DNA from: JAAEUB01 sp964550345
GTDB taxonomy: Bacteria > Pseudomonadota > Alphaproteobacteria > Rhodobacterales > Rhodobacteraceae
Assembly (NCBI GenBank): GCA_964550345.1
Contig: CAZJYZ010000033.1
Coordinates: forward strand, 1 to 36,404
Length of the DNA: 36,404 nt
Reading direction: 5' to 3'
Shown here: one piece after another, positions 24,695 to 32,662 of the stretch
How the letters are laid out: each line of letters opens with the position of its first letter
Position numbering within the stretch: position 1 is the stretch's first letter
Position numbers and translations under genes: made by a program
The notes under the pieces: model-generated
What the model saw: the letters and a program-made list of their open reading frames with translations, nothing else
Database searches by the model: none
What the model was told of the DNA's origin: nothing

Positions 24695-24816
24695 CCCATT
24701 TCATGCCAAAGGTTTGCGCCCGTCCCGGGGGTGGGTGCATTTTGCGCCCGCCCTGGGGGGCGGGTCGGGCGCAAACCGGGACGCTGAAGCGCCCCGGTAA
24801 AGGGGAAGAAGCATGA
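24691..24816 (+). CDS. Candidate coupled small ORF between cysS and cimA (41 aa)
   Basis: An ATG at 24691 overlaps the cysS stop (ATGA) and has GGAGG 7 nt upstream. The frame runs 41 codons (MTHFMPKVCARPGGG to KRPGKGEEA) and stops in the TGA that overlaps the cimA ATG, again ATGA. It is glycine-, proline- and arginine-rich with two cysteines, and no family is recognised. It may be a real small protein, or only a way to keep ribosomes moving from cysS to cimA across the stem-loops it contains. Its regular codon-for-codon fit to both neighbours is the main evidence. Confidence 0.42.
   Translation: MTHFMPKVCARPGGGCILRPPWGAGRAQTGTLKRPGKGEEA
24711..24783 (+). repeat. Competing inverted repeats between cysS and cimA
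   Basis: GGTTTGCGCCCG (24711-24722) and CGGGCGCAAACC (24766-24777) are perfect 12-bp inverted repeats. A second copy of the left arm, TTTGCGCCCG (24741-24750), can pair with the same right arm. CGTCCCGG (24721-24728) also pairs with CCGGGACG (24776-24783). The first pairing excludes the other two, which can form together. No T-tract follows, so it is not an ordinary terminator. Confidence 0.7.
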
Positions 24817-26432
24817 CCAAAGACCGCCTGTACCTTTACGACACCACCCTGCGCGACGGGCAGCAGACGCAGGGCGTGCAGTTTTCAGTGGCCGAGAAGC
24901 TGCAGATTGCCGAGGCGCTGGATACATTGGGCGTCGATCATATCGAGGGCGGCTGGCCCGGTGCCAACCCCACCGACAGCGACTTTTTCGCGGCCGCCCC
25001 CAAGACCCGCGCCACCCTGACTGCCTTTGGCATGACCAAACGCGCCGGGCGCTCTGCTGCAAACGACGAGGTGCTGGCGGGCGTGATGAATGCCGGCACG
25101 CCAGCGGTTTGTCTGGTGGGCAAGACACATGATTTCCACGTCAAAACTGCGCTGGGTATCACCGAAGACGAGAATATCGAAAACATCTCGGCCTCGATCA
25201 GTCACGTTGCCAAGAGCCGCGAGGCGCTGTTTGACGCCGAGCATTTCTTTGACGGCTACAAGGCCAATGCGCCCTATGCGCTGGAATGTGTGCTGGCAGC
25301 CTACAAGGCCGGCGCGCGCTGGGTGGTACTCTGCGACACCAATGGCGGCACCCTTCCGGCGGAAATCCACGACATCACCCGCGCGGTGATCGAAGCGGGC
25401 ATTCCCGGCGATCATCTGGGCATCCACACCCATGACGATACCGGCAACGCGGTGGCGGGCAGCCTTGCCGCCATCGATGCAGGCGCACGGCAGGTGCAGG
25501 GAACTTTGAACGGACTGGGGGAACGCTGCGGCAATGCCAGCCTGACCACGTTGATCCCGACCCTGATGCTGAAAGAGCCCTATGCCAGCGCCTATGAGAC
25601 CGGGGTTAGTCAGGCCGCTTTGAAGGATCTCACCCGCCTCTCGCGCCAGTTGGACGATATCCTCAACCGGGTGCCGGATAAATCCGCCGCCTTTGTCGGC
25701 GCCAGCGCCTTTGCGCACAAGGCGGGCCTGCATGCCAGCGCCATCCTCAAAGACCCCACGACCTATGAGCATATCCCGCCCGAGGCCGTGGGCAACGCCC
25801 GCATCGTGCCCATGTCAAATCAGGCCGGGCAGTCCAACCTGCGCACAAGACTGGCCGAGGCCGGAATAGACGTGGCCAAGGGTGACCCTGCCCTCGGACG
25901 CATCCTTGAAGAGGTAAAGGCCCGCGAAGATCAGGGATATGCCTATGACAGCGCCCAAGCCTCGTTTGAGCTAGTCGCACGTGAGGCATTGAACCGCTTG
26001 CCCACTTTTTTTGAGGTCAAACGCTACAAGGTCACGGTCGAGCGGCGTAAAAACAAATACAACAAGATGATCAGCCTGTCCGAGGCTGTGGTCGTGGTCA
26101 AGGTGGACGGCGAAAAGAAGCTCTCGGTTTCTGAAAGCATGGACGCGCATGGCAATGACCGCGGGCCGGTTAACGCGCTGGCCAAAGCCCTGTCGAAAGA
26201 CCTTGGCCCCTTTCAGGCGATGATTGACGATATGCGACTGGTAGATTTCAAAGTGCGCATCACCGATGGCGGCACCGAGGCGCAGACACGTGTCATCATC
26301 GACAGCGAAGACAGCAAGGGCCAGCGCTGGTCCACAGTCGGGGTTTCACCCAATATCGTTGATGCCAGCTTTGAGGCCTTGCTGGACGCGATAAACTGGA
26401 AACTGATCCGCGACAGCGGTGCACCCACATGA
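24813..26432 (+). CDS. cimA: Citramalate synthase
   Basis: CimA condenses pyruvate with acetyl-CoA to (R)-citramalate, giving a threonine-independent route to 2-oxobutyrate and isoleucine. The 539-aa protein has the HMGL/DRE-TIM barrel with TTLRDGQQTQG (R14, D15) and the metal-binding HTHDD (H205, H207), then a linker and a LeuA-type allosteric domain at about 400-535. The QQTQGVQFS form after the DG is typical of the CimA branch and not of standard LeuA, where QSPG follows. AGGGGAAG provides the ribosome site. It overlaps the candidate 41-codon ORF upstream and the methyltransferase gene downstream, each by an ATGA. Confidence 0.9.
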   Translation: MTKDRLYLYDTTLRDGQQTQGVQFSVAEKLQIAEALDTLGVDHIEGGWPGANPTDSDFFAAAPKTRATLTAFGMTKRAGRSAANDEVLAGVMNAGTPAVCLVGKTHDFHVKTALGITEDENIENISASISHVAKSREALFDAEHFFDGYKANAPYALECVLAAYKAGARWVVLCDTNGGTLPAEIHDITRAVIEAGIPGDHLGIHTHDDTGNAVAGSLAAIDAGARQVQGTLNGLGERCGNASLTTLIPTLMLKEPYASAYETGVSQAALKDLTRLSRQLDDILNRVPDKSAAFVGASAFAHKAGLHASAILKDPTTYEHIPPEAVGNARIVPMSNQAGQSNLRTRLAEAGIDVAKGDPALGRILEEVKAREDQGYAYDSAQASFELVAREALNRLPTFFEVKRYKVTVERRKNKYNKMISLSEAVVVVKVDGEKKLSVSESMDAHGNDRGPVNALAKALSKDLGPFQAMIDDMRLVDFKVRITDGGTEAQTRVIIDSEDSKGQRWSTVGVSPNIVDASFEALLDAINWKLIRDSGAPT

Positions 26433-27142
26433 ATGATGCGTTTTGGGAACTCTATGCGGGGCTGGAGCGCGAAGGCCCCGGCGACCGGGCCAGCCTTGAT
26501 CGCGCCCTTGGCCATGCCAGGGTAAAACGCGATGCGCGCATTCTGGATGCCGGATGCGGATCTGGGGCGGATATCGAGGGGCTGTTGGCCCATGCGCCCG
26601 ATGGCAAAATCACGGCAATCGAAAAACACCCGCCCTTTGTTGAACGGGCACGGGCGCGTTTTGCAGGCGACGCGCGGGTCGAGGCACATGTTGGGGACAT
26701 GGCCGATCCCGGCGGGCCTTATGATCTGATTTGGTGCTCAGGTGCGCTCTATTTTCTCGGTATCACCGAAGGCTTGCAGATTTGGCGCAAGGCCCTCGCC
26801 CCCGGTGGGACGGTGGCATTTTCCGAGCTTGTTTGGCTGACGGATGAACGTGATGCGGATCTGGAAACAAAGTGGCAGGCCGAATATCCGGCGATGGGAA
26901 CAATCGAAACCTTACGCAATCGCATCACGGCCGCGGGCTATGACATCCTTTCAGTCGACACTCTGGCCGACAGCGCATGGGAGGCCTACTTCACCCCGAT
27001 GGAGGCGCGCATAACCGCCCTTCGTCCCGGCGCGAAACCCGACATGCACGCAGTGCTGGACGAAGCCGAGGCCGAAATCTCGGGCTGGCGTGCCAACCGA
27101 CATCTGCTTGGCTACGCCCTTGCTGTGGCCCGCGCCAGATGA
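26429..27142 (+). CDS. Class I SAM-dependent methyltransferase
   Basis: The 237-aa protein has SAM motif I ILDAGCGSGADIEG (38-51), an acidic end of strand 2 in ITAIEKHP, and the motif IV-V region YDLIWCSGALYFLG followed by LAPGGTVAFSE. This is a methyltransferase-11/25-type fold. The substrate is unknown. The start overlaps the cimA stop and the stop overlaps the next gene, both ATGA, so it is translated as part of the cysS-cimA operon. Confidence 0.88.
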   Translation: MNDAFWELYAGLEREGPGDRASLDRALGHARVKRDARILDAGCGSGADIEGLLAHAPDGKITAIEKHPPFVERARARFAGDARVEAHVGDMADPGGPYDLIWCSGALYFLGITEGLQIWRKALAPGGTVAFSELVWLTDERDADLETKWQAEYPAMGTIETLRNRITAAGYDILSVDTLADSAWEAYFTPMEARITALRPGAKPDMHAVLDEAEAEISGWRANRHLLGYALAVARAR

Positions 27143-27900
27143 GCATTGAGGCTTGCAGTGATCTGCTCCAACGTGGCGACCCGGACCGTTTTTTGGCGGT
27201 GATGACCGGTAAACCTGCAGCACGCGCAGCCTTGTTGCCGCTTTATGCCCTCAATCTGGAACTGGCACGCGCCAGCGGGGCCTCGCAGGAACCCCTGATC
27301 GGCGCCATGCGGCTGCAATTCTGGCGCGACCAGCTTACGGACATTTACGCCGGTAAAATGACGTATAAACATGAGGTTACCGACCCTCTGGCCGACGTGA
27401 TCCATGCTGCCAACCTGCCCGCGGCGTTATTTAAACAGATGATAGACGGCTGGCAGGCCACGCTTGAAAACCCATCCCCGGATGCGCAGAGCCTGACGCG
27501 CCACACCAGCGGCACGCTGATGGTGCTTGCCGGGTTGGCCCTTGGGGCCGGGCCCGATGATGAAAAACAACTCTGCGCTTTGGGGCACGCGGCCGGGTTG
27601 GCTAATTGGCTGATGGCCCTGCCAGCGCTGAGTACCGCCCAAAGTGGATTTTCCCCACCACGTCCAGAGGAAATCCGGCGCCTTGCTCATTTTGGCGCCG
27701 GGCAGCTTTCAAAAGCACGACAGGCGCAGCCCTTGCGGCAAAGGCAGCTTTACCCCGCACTCAGAACCGCGTGGCGAGCCAAGCCGATACTGGCACGCGC
27801 GATCAAAGATCCTGAGGCAGCCCTGAACGGCACGTTGGTCGAAAGCGAGTTTTCGCGCCGGTTTTCGCTTTTGTGGTTAACCATGCGCGGACGCTGGTAG
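27139..27900 (+). CDS. Squalene/phytoene synthase-family protein
   Basis: The 253-aa helical protein matches the squalene/phytoene synthase fold, with opening DRFLAVMTGKPAARAALLPLYALNLELAR and MRLQFWRDQLTDIYAGK. True synthases have two DxxxD motifs that bind prenyl-diphosphate Mg ions. Here one DQLTD is present but a clear second motif in the C-terminal half is not. This fits the NDUFAF6-like branch, linked in mitochondria to complex I assembly, better than a carotenoid enzyme; that assignment is an inference. The start overlaps the methyltransferase stop (ATGA) and the frame upstream is a shadow. No crt genes are near. Confidence 0.82.
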   Translation: MSIEACSDLLQRGDPDRFLAVMTGKPAARAALLPLYALNLELARASGASQEPLIGAMRLQFWRDQLTDIYAGKMTYKHEVTDPLADVIHAANLPAALFKQMIDGWQATLENPSPDAQSLTRHTSGTLMVLAGLALGAGPDDEKQLCALGHAAGLANWLMALPALSTAQSGFSPPRPEEIRRLAHFGAGQLSKARQAQPLRQRQLYPALRTAWRAKPILARAIKDPEAALNGTLVESEFSRRFSLLWLTMRGRW

Positions 27901-27901
27901 C

Positions 27902-28675
27902 CTAGCCGCCAACCGCCTCGCGTGCCCTTGCCAAAATATCCTGAAGCGCTGCACTTAGAAGCCCTACATCTGACCCAACGCCCAGAAAATTCACGCCAAT
28001 CTCTTTGTAATAGGCAAAATCTGCAGCGTCATAGTGAATGATGCCAGCCGTTTTTCCCGCTGCCCTGATCCGTCCCACTGCATCCTTGATCGCATCACGA
28101 ACTTCCGGGGCAGCCGGGTTGCCCGGATATCCCATACTTGCAGACAGATCTGCTGGCCCGATAAATATGCCATCAACCCCGTCGACCGCCAGTATTTCAT
28201 CCAGATTATTAAGGGCGGTTGGCGTTTCCGCCTGCACCAACAGGCAAATCTGCCCATTCGCATTGGCGACATACTCAGTGTCCGTCCCATAGATTGAGGC
28301 CCGCGCCACAGCTGCCCCCATGCCCCGTATCCCTTCCGGCGCATATCGGGTGGCGGCAACCATATCAGCGGCTTGCGCGGCCGTATCAACCATCGGCACC
28401 AGCAAAGACTGCACGCCAAGGTCCAACACCTGCTTGATTACCCATGCCTCGCCCACAGGTACCCGTACCACGGCATTGGCATTAAAGGCAGCGAGGACCC
28501 GTAATTTTTCCAGAATTTGTGACGGATCATAAGGCCCGTGTTCGCCGTCTATCAAACACCAGTCAAAGCCTGCCGCACCGGCTATTTCCGCCCCTTCCGG
28601 CGAGGTCAGATTTAACCACGTCCCCACCTGCATGTCACCGCGCGCCAACGCTGTTTTCAGCCTATTTTCCGTCAT
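27902..28675 (-). CDS. HpcH/HpaI-family class II aldolase
   Basis: The 257-aa TIM barrel has the family catalytic set: H46 in DGEHGPYD, R71 in VVRVPVG, and metal ligands E150 in QAETPTAL and D176 in GPADLSASMG. Relatives cleave 4-hydroxy-2-oxo acids to pyruvate and an aldehyde (for example 2-keto-3-deoxy-rhamnonate or 4-hydroxy-2-oxoheptanedioate). The substrate cannot be set from sequence. GGAGG lies 5 nt before the ATG. It follows dctD on the same strand after 113 nt containing a possible terminator, and is convergent with the phytoene-synthase-like gene. Confidence 0.92.
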   Translation of the reverse strand: MTENRLKTALARGDMQVGTWLNLTSPEGAEIAGAAGFDWCLIDGEHGPYDPSQILEKLRVLAAFNANAVVRVPVGEAWVIKQVLDLGVQSLLVPMVDTAAQAADMVAATRYAPEGIRGMGAAVARASIYGTDTEYVANANGQICLLVQAETPTALNNLDEILAVDGVDGIFIGPADLSASMGYPGNPAAPEVRDAIKDAVGRIRAAGKTAGIIHYDAADFAYYKEIGVNFLGVGSDVGLLSAALQDILARAREAVGG

Positions 28676-28746
28676 TTAACCCTCCCGTTTGGCGCAGAGT
28701 TTCACAACATTGGCGGAAGGGCAAACCATCTTCGCGCCCACCGATT

Positions 28747-28772
28747 AAATAAAACCGGTGCGCCGCAGGCGC
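28747..28772 (-). terminator. Possible terminator after dctD
   Basis: On the minus strand GCGCC-TGC-GGCGC (28772-28760) is followed by ACCGG and then TTTTATTT. The stem is short and the T-tract is offset by 5 nt, so the call is weak. It lies 17-42 nt past the dctD stop and ahead of the aldolase gene. Confidence 0.35.
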
Positions 28773-28788
28773 TCAATATAACAATAGC

Positions 28789-30120
28789 TTACAGGTAGTC
28801 GGAACGCTGCAGGCCGTATTTGGCCATTTTCTCATTCAGGGTCCGGCGTGGCAGTAAAAGTTCGTCCATGACGCCAACGATCGAGCCCTTGTGCCGACGC
28901 ATCGTGTTGTCGATCAACATACGCTCAAACGCTTCGACATATTCCTTCAGGGGCTTGCCCTCGGTGGTCATGACCGGCTGCACCTCATCATGGTCCGCCA
29001 TAAGCAGCGACGAGATCGTGCCAGAACCACGGCGGCTTTGCAGCACAGCGCGTTCGGCGATATTGGTCAATTGGCGGATATTCCCCGGCCACGGTGCCTG
29101 TAAAAGTTGGGCGGCTTCCTGTGCCGATACGCCCGGCGCTGCACAGCCATATTCTTCGGCAAACTGGTCGGCAAAACGGGTGAACAGCATCAAAATATCT
29201 TCGCCACGCTGACGCAGCGGTGGCAGTGTAATTTTCATTGCCGCCAACCGGTAATAAAGGTCCGGACGCAGGCAATCCTCGACGGTTTTCCCCTGTTCCT
29301 GCAGGTTCGAGATTGCCACGATGCGGGTTTCCGCCGGGCTACCCTGCTGGTTGATCCATGCCAGAAGCCGTGCCTGCAGGTCAGCTGGCAATGCGTCGAT
29401 ATCTTCCAGCACCAGAGTGCCGCCGCGTGCATATTCAACGGCAGGCTGGCCACCACCATCAACCATCGGCCCGAATAATTCGCGCCCCAGTTCCTCTTCT
29501 TCTTTGCCAGCACAGGCGACGATGACAAATTCGCGCGCCGCCTTGGCCCCAACCGCGTGCAGCGCATGGGCCACAAGGGTCTTGCCGGTGCCTGTTTCGC
29601 CATCGATCAGAACATGCCCATCGGCCTGGGCTATATCCAGAATATCCTCGCGCAGCCGCGACATCACCGGCGACGCGCCGATCAGTTTTTTCATAATTGT
29701 GCTGCCGTCACCCAGATCACGGCGCAAGGCACGGGCATCCAGCGTCATACGGCGACGCAGGGTGGCCTTTTTGGCCAAATCGGTCATCTTGTCGGGGTTG
29801 AACGGTTTTTCAAGGAAATCGTAAGCACCAACACGCATCGCCTCAACCGCCATGGGCACATCGCCATGTCCCGTGATCATGATCACAGGTAAAGCACTGT
29901 CCACCGACATCAGCTTTTTCAAAAAGGCCATCCCGTCCATGCCCGGCATCTTGATGTCCGACACGACCACACCGGGGTAATCGGCGCCAAGCGCCTTCAA
30001 TGCGTCTTCGGCCGAGGGGAATGTTTCTGTGTCAAAGCCCGACAGGGCCAGCCATTGGCTGATCGACTGGCGCATGTCCTTTTCATCATCAACGATGGCG
30101 ATTTTCATTGCCTGTGTCAT
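28789..30120 (-). CDS. dctD: DctD-like response regulator lacking GAFTGA
   Basis: The 443-aa protein has a receiver domain (DD11-12, phospho-acceptor D55, K105), an AAA+ domain and a Fis-type HTH at the C-terminus (RRTLNEKMAKYGLQRSD). Walker A GETGTGKT is at 174-181 and the arginine-finger block LRPDLYYRL is normal. The stretch that should hold GAFTGA (after ELFG, residues 214-232) instead reads PMVDGGGQPAVEYA, shorter and without the motif. Walker B is LVLEDID, with the usual D-E order reversed. It therefore probably does not drive sigma-54 open-complex formation in the usual way. NtrC and HupR of Rhodobacter capsulatus are known to act with sigma-70 despite an NtrC-like layout. dctB lies 18 nt upstream. 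Confidence 0.85.
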   Translation of the reverse strand: MTQAMKIAIVDDEKDMRQSISQWLALSGFDTETFPSAEDALKALGADYPGVVVSDIKMPGMDGMAFLKKLMSVDSALPVIMITGHGDVPMAVEAMRVGAYDFLEKPFNPDKMTDLAKKATLRRRMTLDARALRRDLGDGSTIMKKLIGASPVMSRLREDILDIAQADGHVLIDGETGTGKTLVAHALHAVGAKAAREFVIVACAGKEEEELGRELFGPMVDGGGQPAVEYARGGTLVLEDIDALPADLQARLLAWINQQGSPAETRIVAISNLQEQGKTVEDCLRPDLYYRLAAMKITLPPLRQRGEDILMLFTRFADQFAEEYGCAAPGVSAQEAAQLLQAPWPGNIRQLTNIAERAVLQSRRGSGTISSLLMADHDEVQPVMTTEGKPLKEYVEAFERMLIDNTMRRHKGSIVGVMDELLLPRRTLNEKMAKYGLQRSDYL

Positions 30121-30138
30121 GGTCTTTTACCTTCGTAC

Positions 30139-31932
30139 CTATTCGGCGGCCTCTGCCGTGCCACCTTGTTTGTTGCCCGTCTCATCCGAGATCGGCAGTT
30201 CTACCTCAAAAACCGCACCGCCATCCTGCCCGTTACGCGCAGTCAGGCGGCCACCGAAATCGTTGACGATACCGGAAGAAATCGCAAGACCCAGGCCAAC
30301 ACCGTCCCCCGGTGACTTGGTGGTGTAAAAGGGCTCAAACAGCGCCTCAAGGTTCTCGACCCCGCCACCATTGTCGCGCACAGTTATGGTCGCAACCTCG
30401 CCCCCGGTCAGCAGAATATCCACCTGCGGGTCCTCAACAGATTTGGTGGCGTCAATGGCATTGCGCAAGAGGTTGATCAAAACTTGTTCAAGGCGCACCC
30501 GATCCGCCATCACCACCACCGGGTCACGGGGAATGTTACGGGTGATACGCACATGGCGACGCTTCAGCTGAGGCTCCATCATCGACAGGGCAACTGACAC
30601 AGATTGCCTTATATCTATGGCCTCAAACGCCTCGCCACCCTTGCGGGCATAGCTTTTGAGCTGCTTGGTAATGGCGCCCATCCGCTCGATCAGGTCGTCA
30701 ATACGCTGAAAGCTCGACAAGGCTTCCGCGCCGCGATTACGTCTGAGCAACAACATGGCGCCGGCCAGATAGGTTTTCATCGCCGCCAGGGGTTGGTTCA
30801 GCTCGTGGCTGACAGCAGCGGACATTTCGCCAAGGGCCGCCAGTTTTGAGCTTTGCGCCAAGGTTTGTTCGGCCACTTGCAGGTTCTTTTCCGCCTTCTG
30901 ACGTTCGGCAATTTCCCGCTGCAGGGCATTGTTCAACTGGCGAAGCTCCGCCGATTCCATCTGAAATTCGACCGACCGTGACTGGGCCCGGCGGCTGATC
31001 ATGTAAAATCCCAGTGCCAGTATTATGGCAAAGCCCATAATCTCCAGCGCCAATATGCCGTTCACCCGCTCACGCACCGAGGCATAGGTGGTAAATGAAA
31101 TCATCCGCCAGCCCTGAAACCCGACCCGGGTTTCCTGCCGCATCACCACATCCCCCAAAAAGTACGCGTCGTCGGGCAAGGCGGCCCATTGTGCGGTAAA
31201 TTGCAGAGCCCGTTCAATGGCCGTGGGCGCTGGCATTTCAGCCAGAGCCTGTTCTTCGGTCTTGCCACGCCAGCGAGGAGCAGTGGCCAGAATAATCTCG
31301 CCTTCCGAATTTGTCACCAGAACGGCGTCGGATATCCCCGCCCAAGAGCTTTCAAATTTGTGCAGATCAACTTCGACCAGAATGACGCCGGTTAGCTCAC
31401 CTGCGGATTCAATTTTCCGGCTATATGTGAACTTGTAAGCCCCCGCTTCGGTCCGCCACGTGGTGAACACGGTGTCGGACGAGCGCAGCGCCTCAACAAA
31501 ATATGGGTCCTGGCGATGGTTGGAGCCCAGTAACTCACGGTTGGTCGCCGCCACCGCGCGCCCGTCCCGGTCCAACAACATCAACGAAGCAGCACCAATC
31601 TCTTCACGGTAAGAAATCAACCGCGAAGTGCTTTGGCTGTAGTCATCCGAATTCAACGCACCAATCAGCAACGGGTCGCGCGACAGCAGCAAAGGGACAA
31701 CCGAATTGCGCTGCAGCTCCGAAACAAGGTTGCCCGTGTAGAGGGCGATACGAAGCTCGGCCCGGTTACGGGTGGTCTCAGTATAGGTCTCGGTCAGCCA
31801 GTCATTAGAGATCCAGACCACAGTCACAGCCAGTGAAATCAGCAGAACAAACCCCGCCCGCGCCCGCATGGAAATACCCTTGCGGATTATGCCGATTACT
31901 TCTGCCGGAGCCTGATTTTGCGTGCTGGCCAT
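30139..31932 (-). CDS. dctB: C4-dicarboxylate sensor histidine kinase DctB
   Basis: The up to 597-aa kinase has TM1 at about residues 27-44, a periplasmic double-PAS/Cache sensor (about 45-290) typical of DctB, TM2 at about 292-312, a coiled-coil linker (about 325-360), and the kinase core: H376 in VSHELNQPLAAMK, N-box NLLRNAIDAT, G1 RDNGGGV, F-box FEPFYTTK and G2 GVGLGLAIS. It should sense succinate, malate or fumarate and phosphorylate DctD, encoded 18 nt downstream. The first ATG (31932) lacks a ribosome site; M22 at 31869 (MRARAGFVLL) is preceded by AAGGG and could be the true start. The dctPQM transporter genes are not in the window. Confidence 0.9.
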   Translation of the reverse strand: MASTQNQAPAEVIGIIRKGISMRARAGFVLLISLAVTVVWISNDWLTETYTETTRNRAELRIALYTGNLVSELQRNSVVPLLLSRDPLLIGALNSDDYSQSTSRLISYREEIGAASLMLLDRDGRAVAATNRELLGSNHRQDPYFVEALRSSDTVFTTWRTEAGAYKFTYSRKIESAGELTGVILVEVDLHKFESSWAGISDAVLVTNSEGEIILATAPRWRGKTEEQALAEMPAPTAIERALQFTAQWAALPDDAYFLGDVVMRQETRVGFQGWRMISFTTYASVRERVNGILALEIMGFAIILALGFYMISRRAQSRSVEFQMESAELRQLNNALQREIAERQKAEKNLQVAEQTLAQSSKLAALGEMSAAVSHELNQPLAAMKTYLAGAMLLLRRNRGAEALSSFQRIDDLIERMGAITKQLKSYARKGGEAFEAIDIRQSVSVALSMMEPQLKRRHVRITRNIPRDPVVVMADRVRLEQVLINLLRNAIDATKSVEDPQVDILLTGGEVATITVRDNGGGVENLEALFEPFYTTKSPGDGVGLGLAISSGIVNDFGGRLTARNGQDGGAVFEVELPISDETGNKQGGTAEAAE

Positions 31933-31979
31933 AGGGGTAAGATAGACCTGCTGGCCCCATGTCTCAAGAGAGGTGGGGC

Positions 31980-32648
31980 TCAGGCGGCTACAACACTTTC
32001 CACAAGTGTGCTGAACATCGCGACGCCGTCTGTGCCGCCATGTCCCTCATCCACCGCCCGCTCCGGATGCGGCATCAGGCCAAGAACCCGTTTGTTGCGC
32101 GAGATTACCCCGGCAATATCCCCGGTGGAGCCATTGGGGTTGTCGGCATAGGTAAAGGCAATCCGGCCCTCGCCGCGTAGCTCGGCCAGCTTTTTGTCGG
32201 GTACCTGATAATTGCCATCGTGATGCGCAATGGGAAATGTCACCCGTTGGCCCTTGGTATAGCCACGAGTGAAGGCGGTATCATCATTTTCGACCTTCAG
32301 TTCCACATCCTTGCAGATGAACTTCAAGCCCGCATTGCGGATCAGGGCCCCCGGCAGCAACCCGGTTTCAGTCAGCACCTGAAAGCCGTTGCAGATGCCC
32401 AGCACATAGCCACCACGTTCACCGTGGCGGATCAGGGAAGCTGTCACCGGGGAGCGCGCCGCGATAGCTCCGCAGCGCAGGTAGTCGCCAAAGGAAAAAC
32501 CACCGGGCACGGCAACGATGTCCAGCCCTTCGGGCAGGTGATCTTCTTTATGCCAGACCATGGTGACGTCGGCACCGGCGCGTTCGAAGGCAACTTTGAG
32601 GTCGCGGTCGCAATTAGAGCCGGGGAAGACGATGACAGCAGCTTTCAT
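31980..32648 (-). CDS. purQ: Phosphoribosylformylglycinamidine synthase, glutaminase subunit
   Basis: PurQ releases ammonia from glutamine for the PurL-catalysed conversion of FGAR to FGAM, acting in a complex with PurS and PurL. The 222-aa class I amidotransferase has the nucleophile C86 in GICNGFQ and the H194/E196 pair in MPHPERA. AGGAAC lies about 8 nt before the ATG. It is separated from purS by an alcohol dehydrogenase gene; purL is not in the window. dctB follows 47 nt downstream on the same strand with only a weak, T-less stem-loop between. Confidence 0.97.
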   Translation of the reverse strand: MKAAVIVFPGSNCDRDLKVAFERAGADVTMVWHKEDHLPEGLDIVAVPGGFSFGDYLRCGAIAARSPVTASLIRHGERGGYVLGICNGFQVLTETGLLPGALIRNAGLKFICKDVELKVENDDTAFTRGYTKGQRVTFPIAHHDGNYQVPDKKLAELRGEGRIAFTYADNPNGSTGDIAGVISRNKRVLGLMPHPERAVDEGHGGTDGVAMFSTLVESVVAA

Positions 32649-32662
32649 AGGTCAGGTTCCTT

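Noticed and set aside
24711..24777. The cysS-cimA inverted repeat as a normal terminator
   Set aside because: No T-tract follows on either strand and the genes on both sides appear coupled, so simple termination is unlikely.
24885..25772. A 295-codon minus-strand open frame inside cimA
   Set aside because: It lies fully antisense to conserved cimA sequence and shows no recognisable domain.
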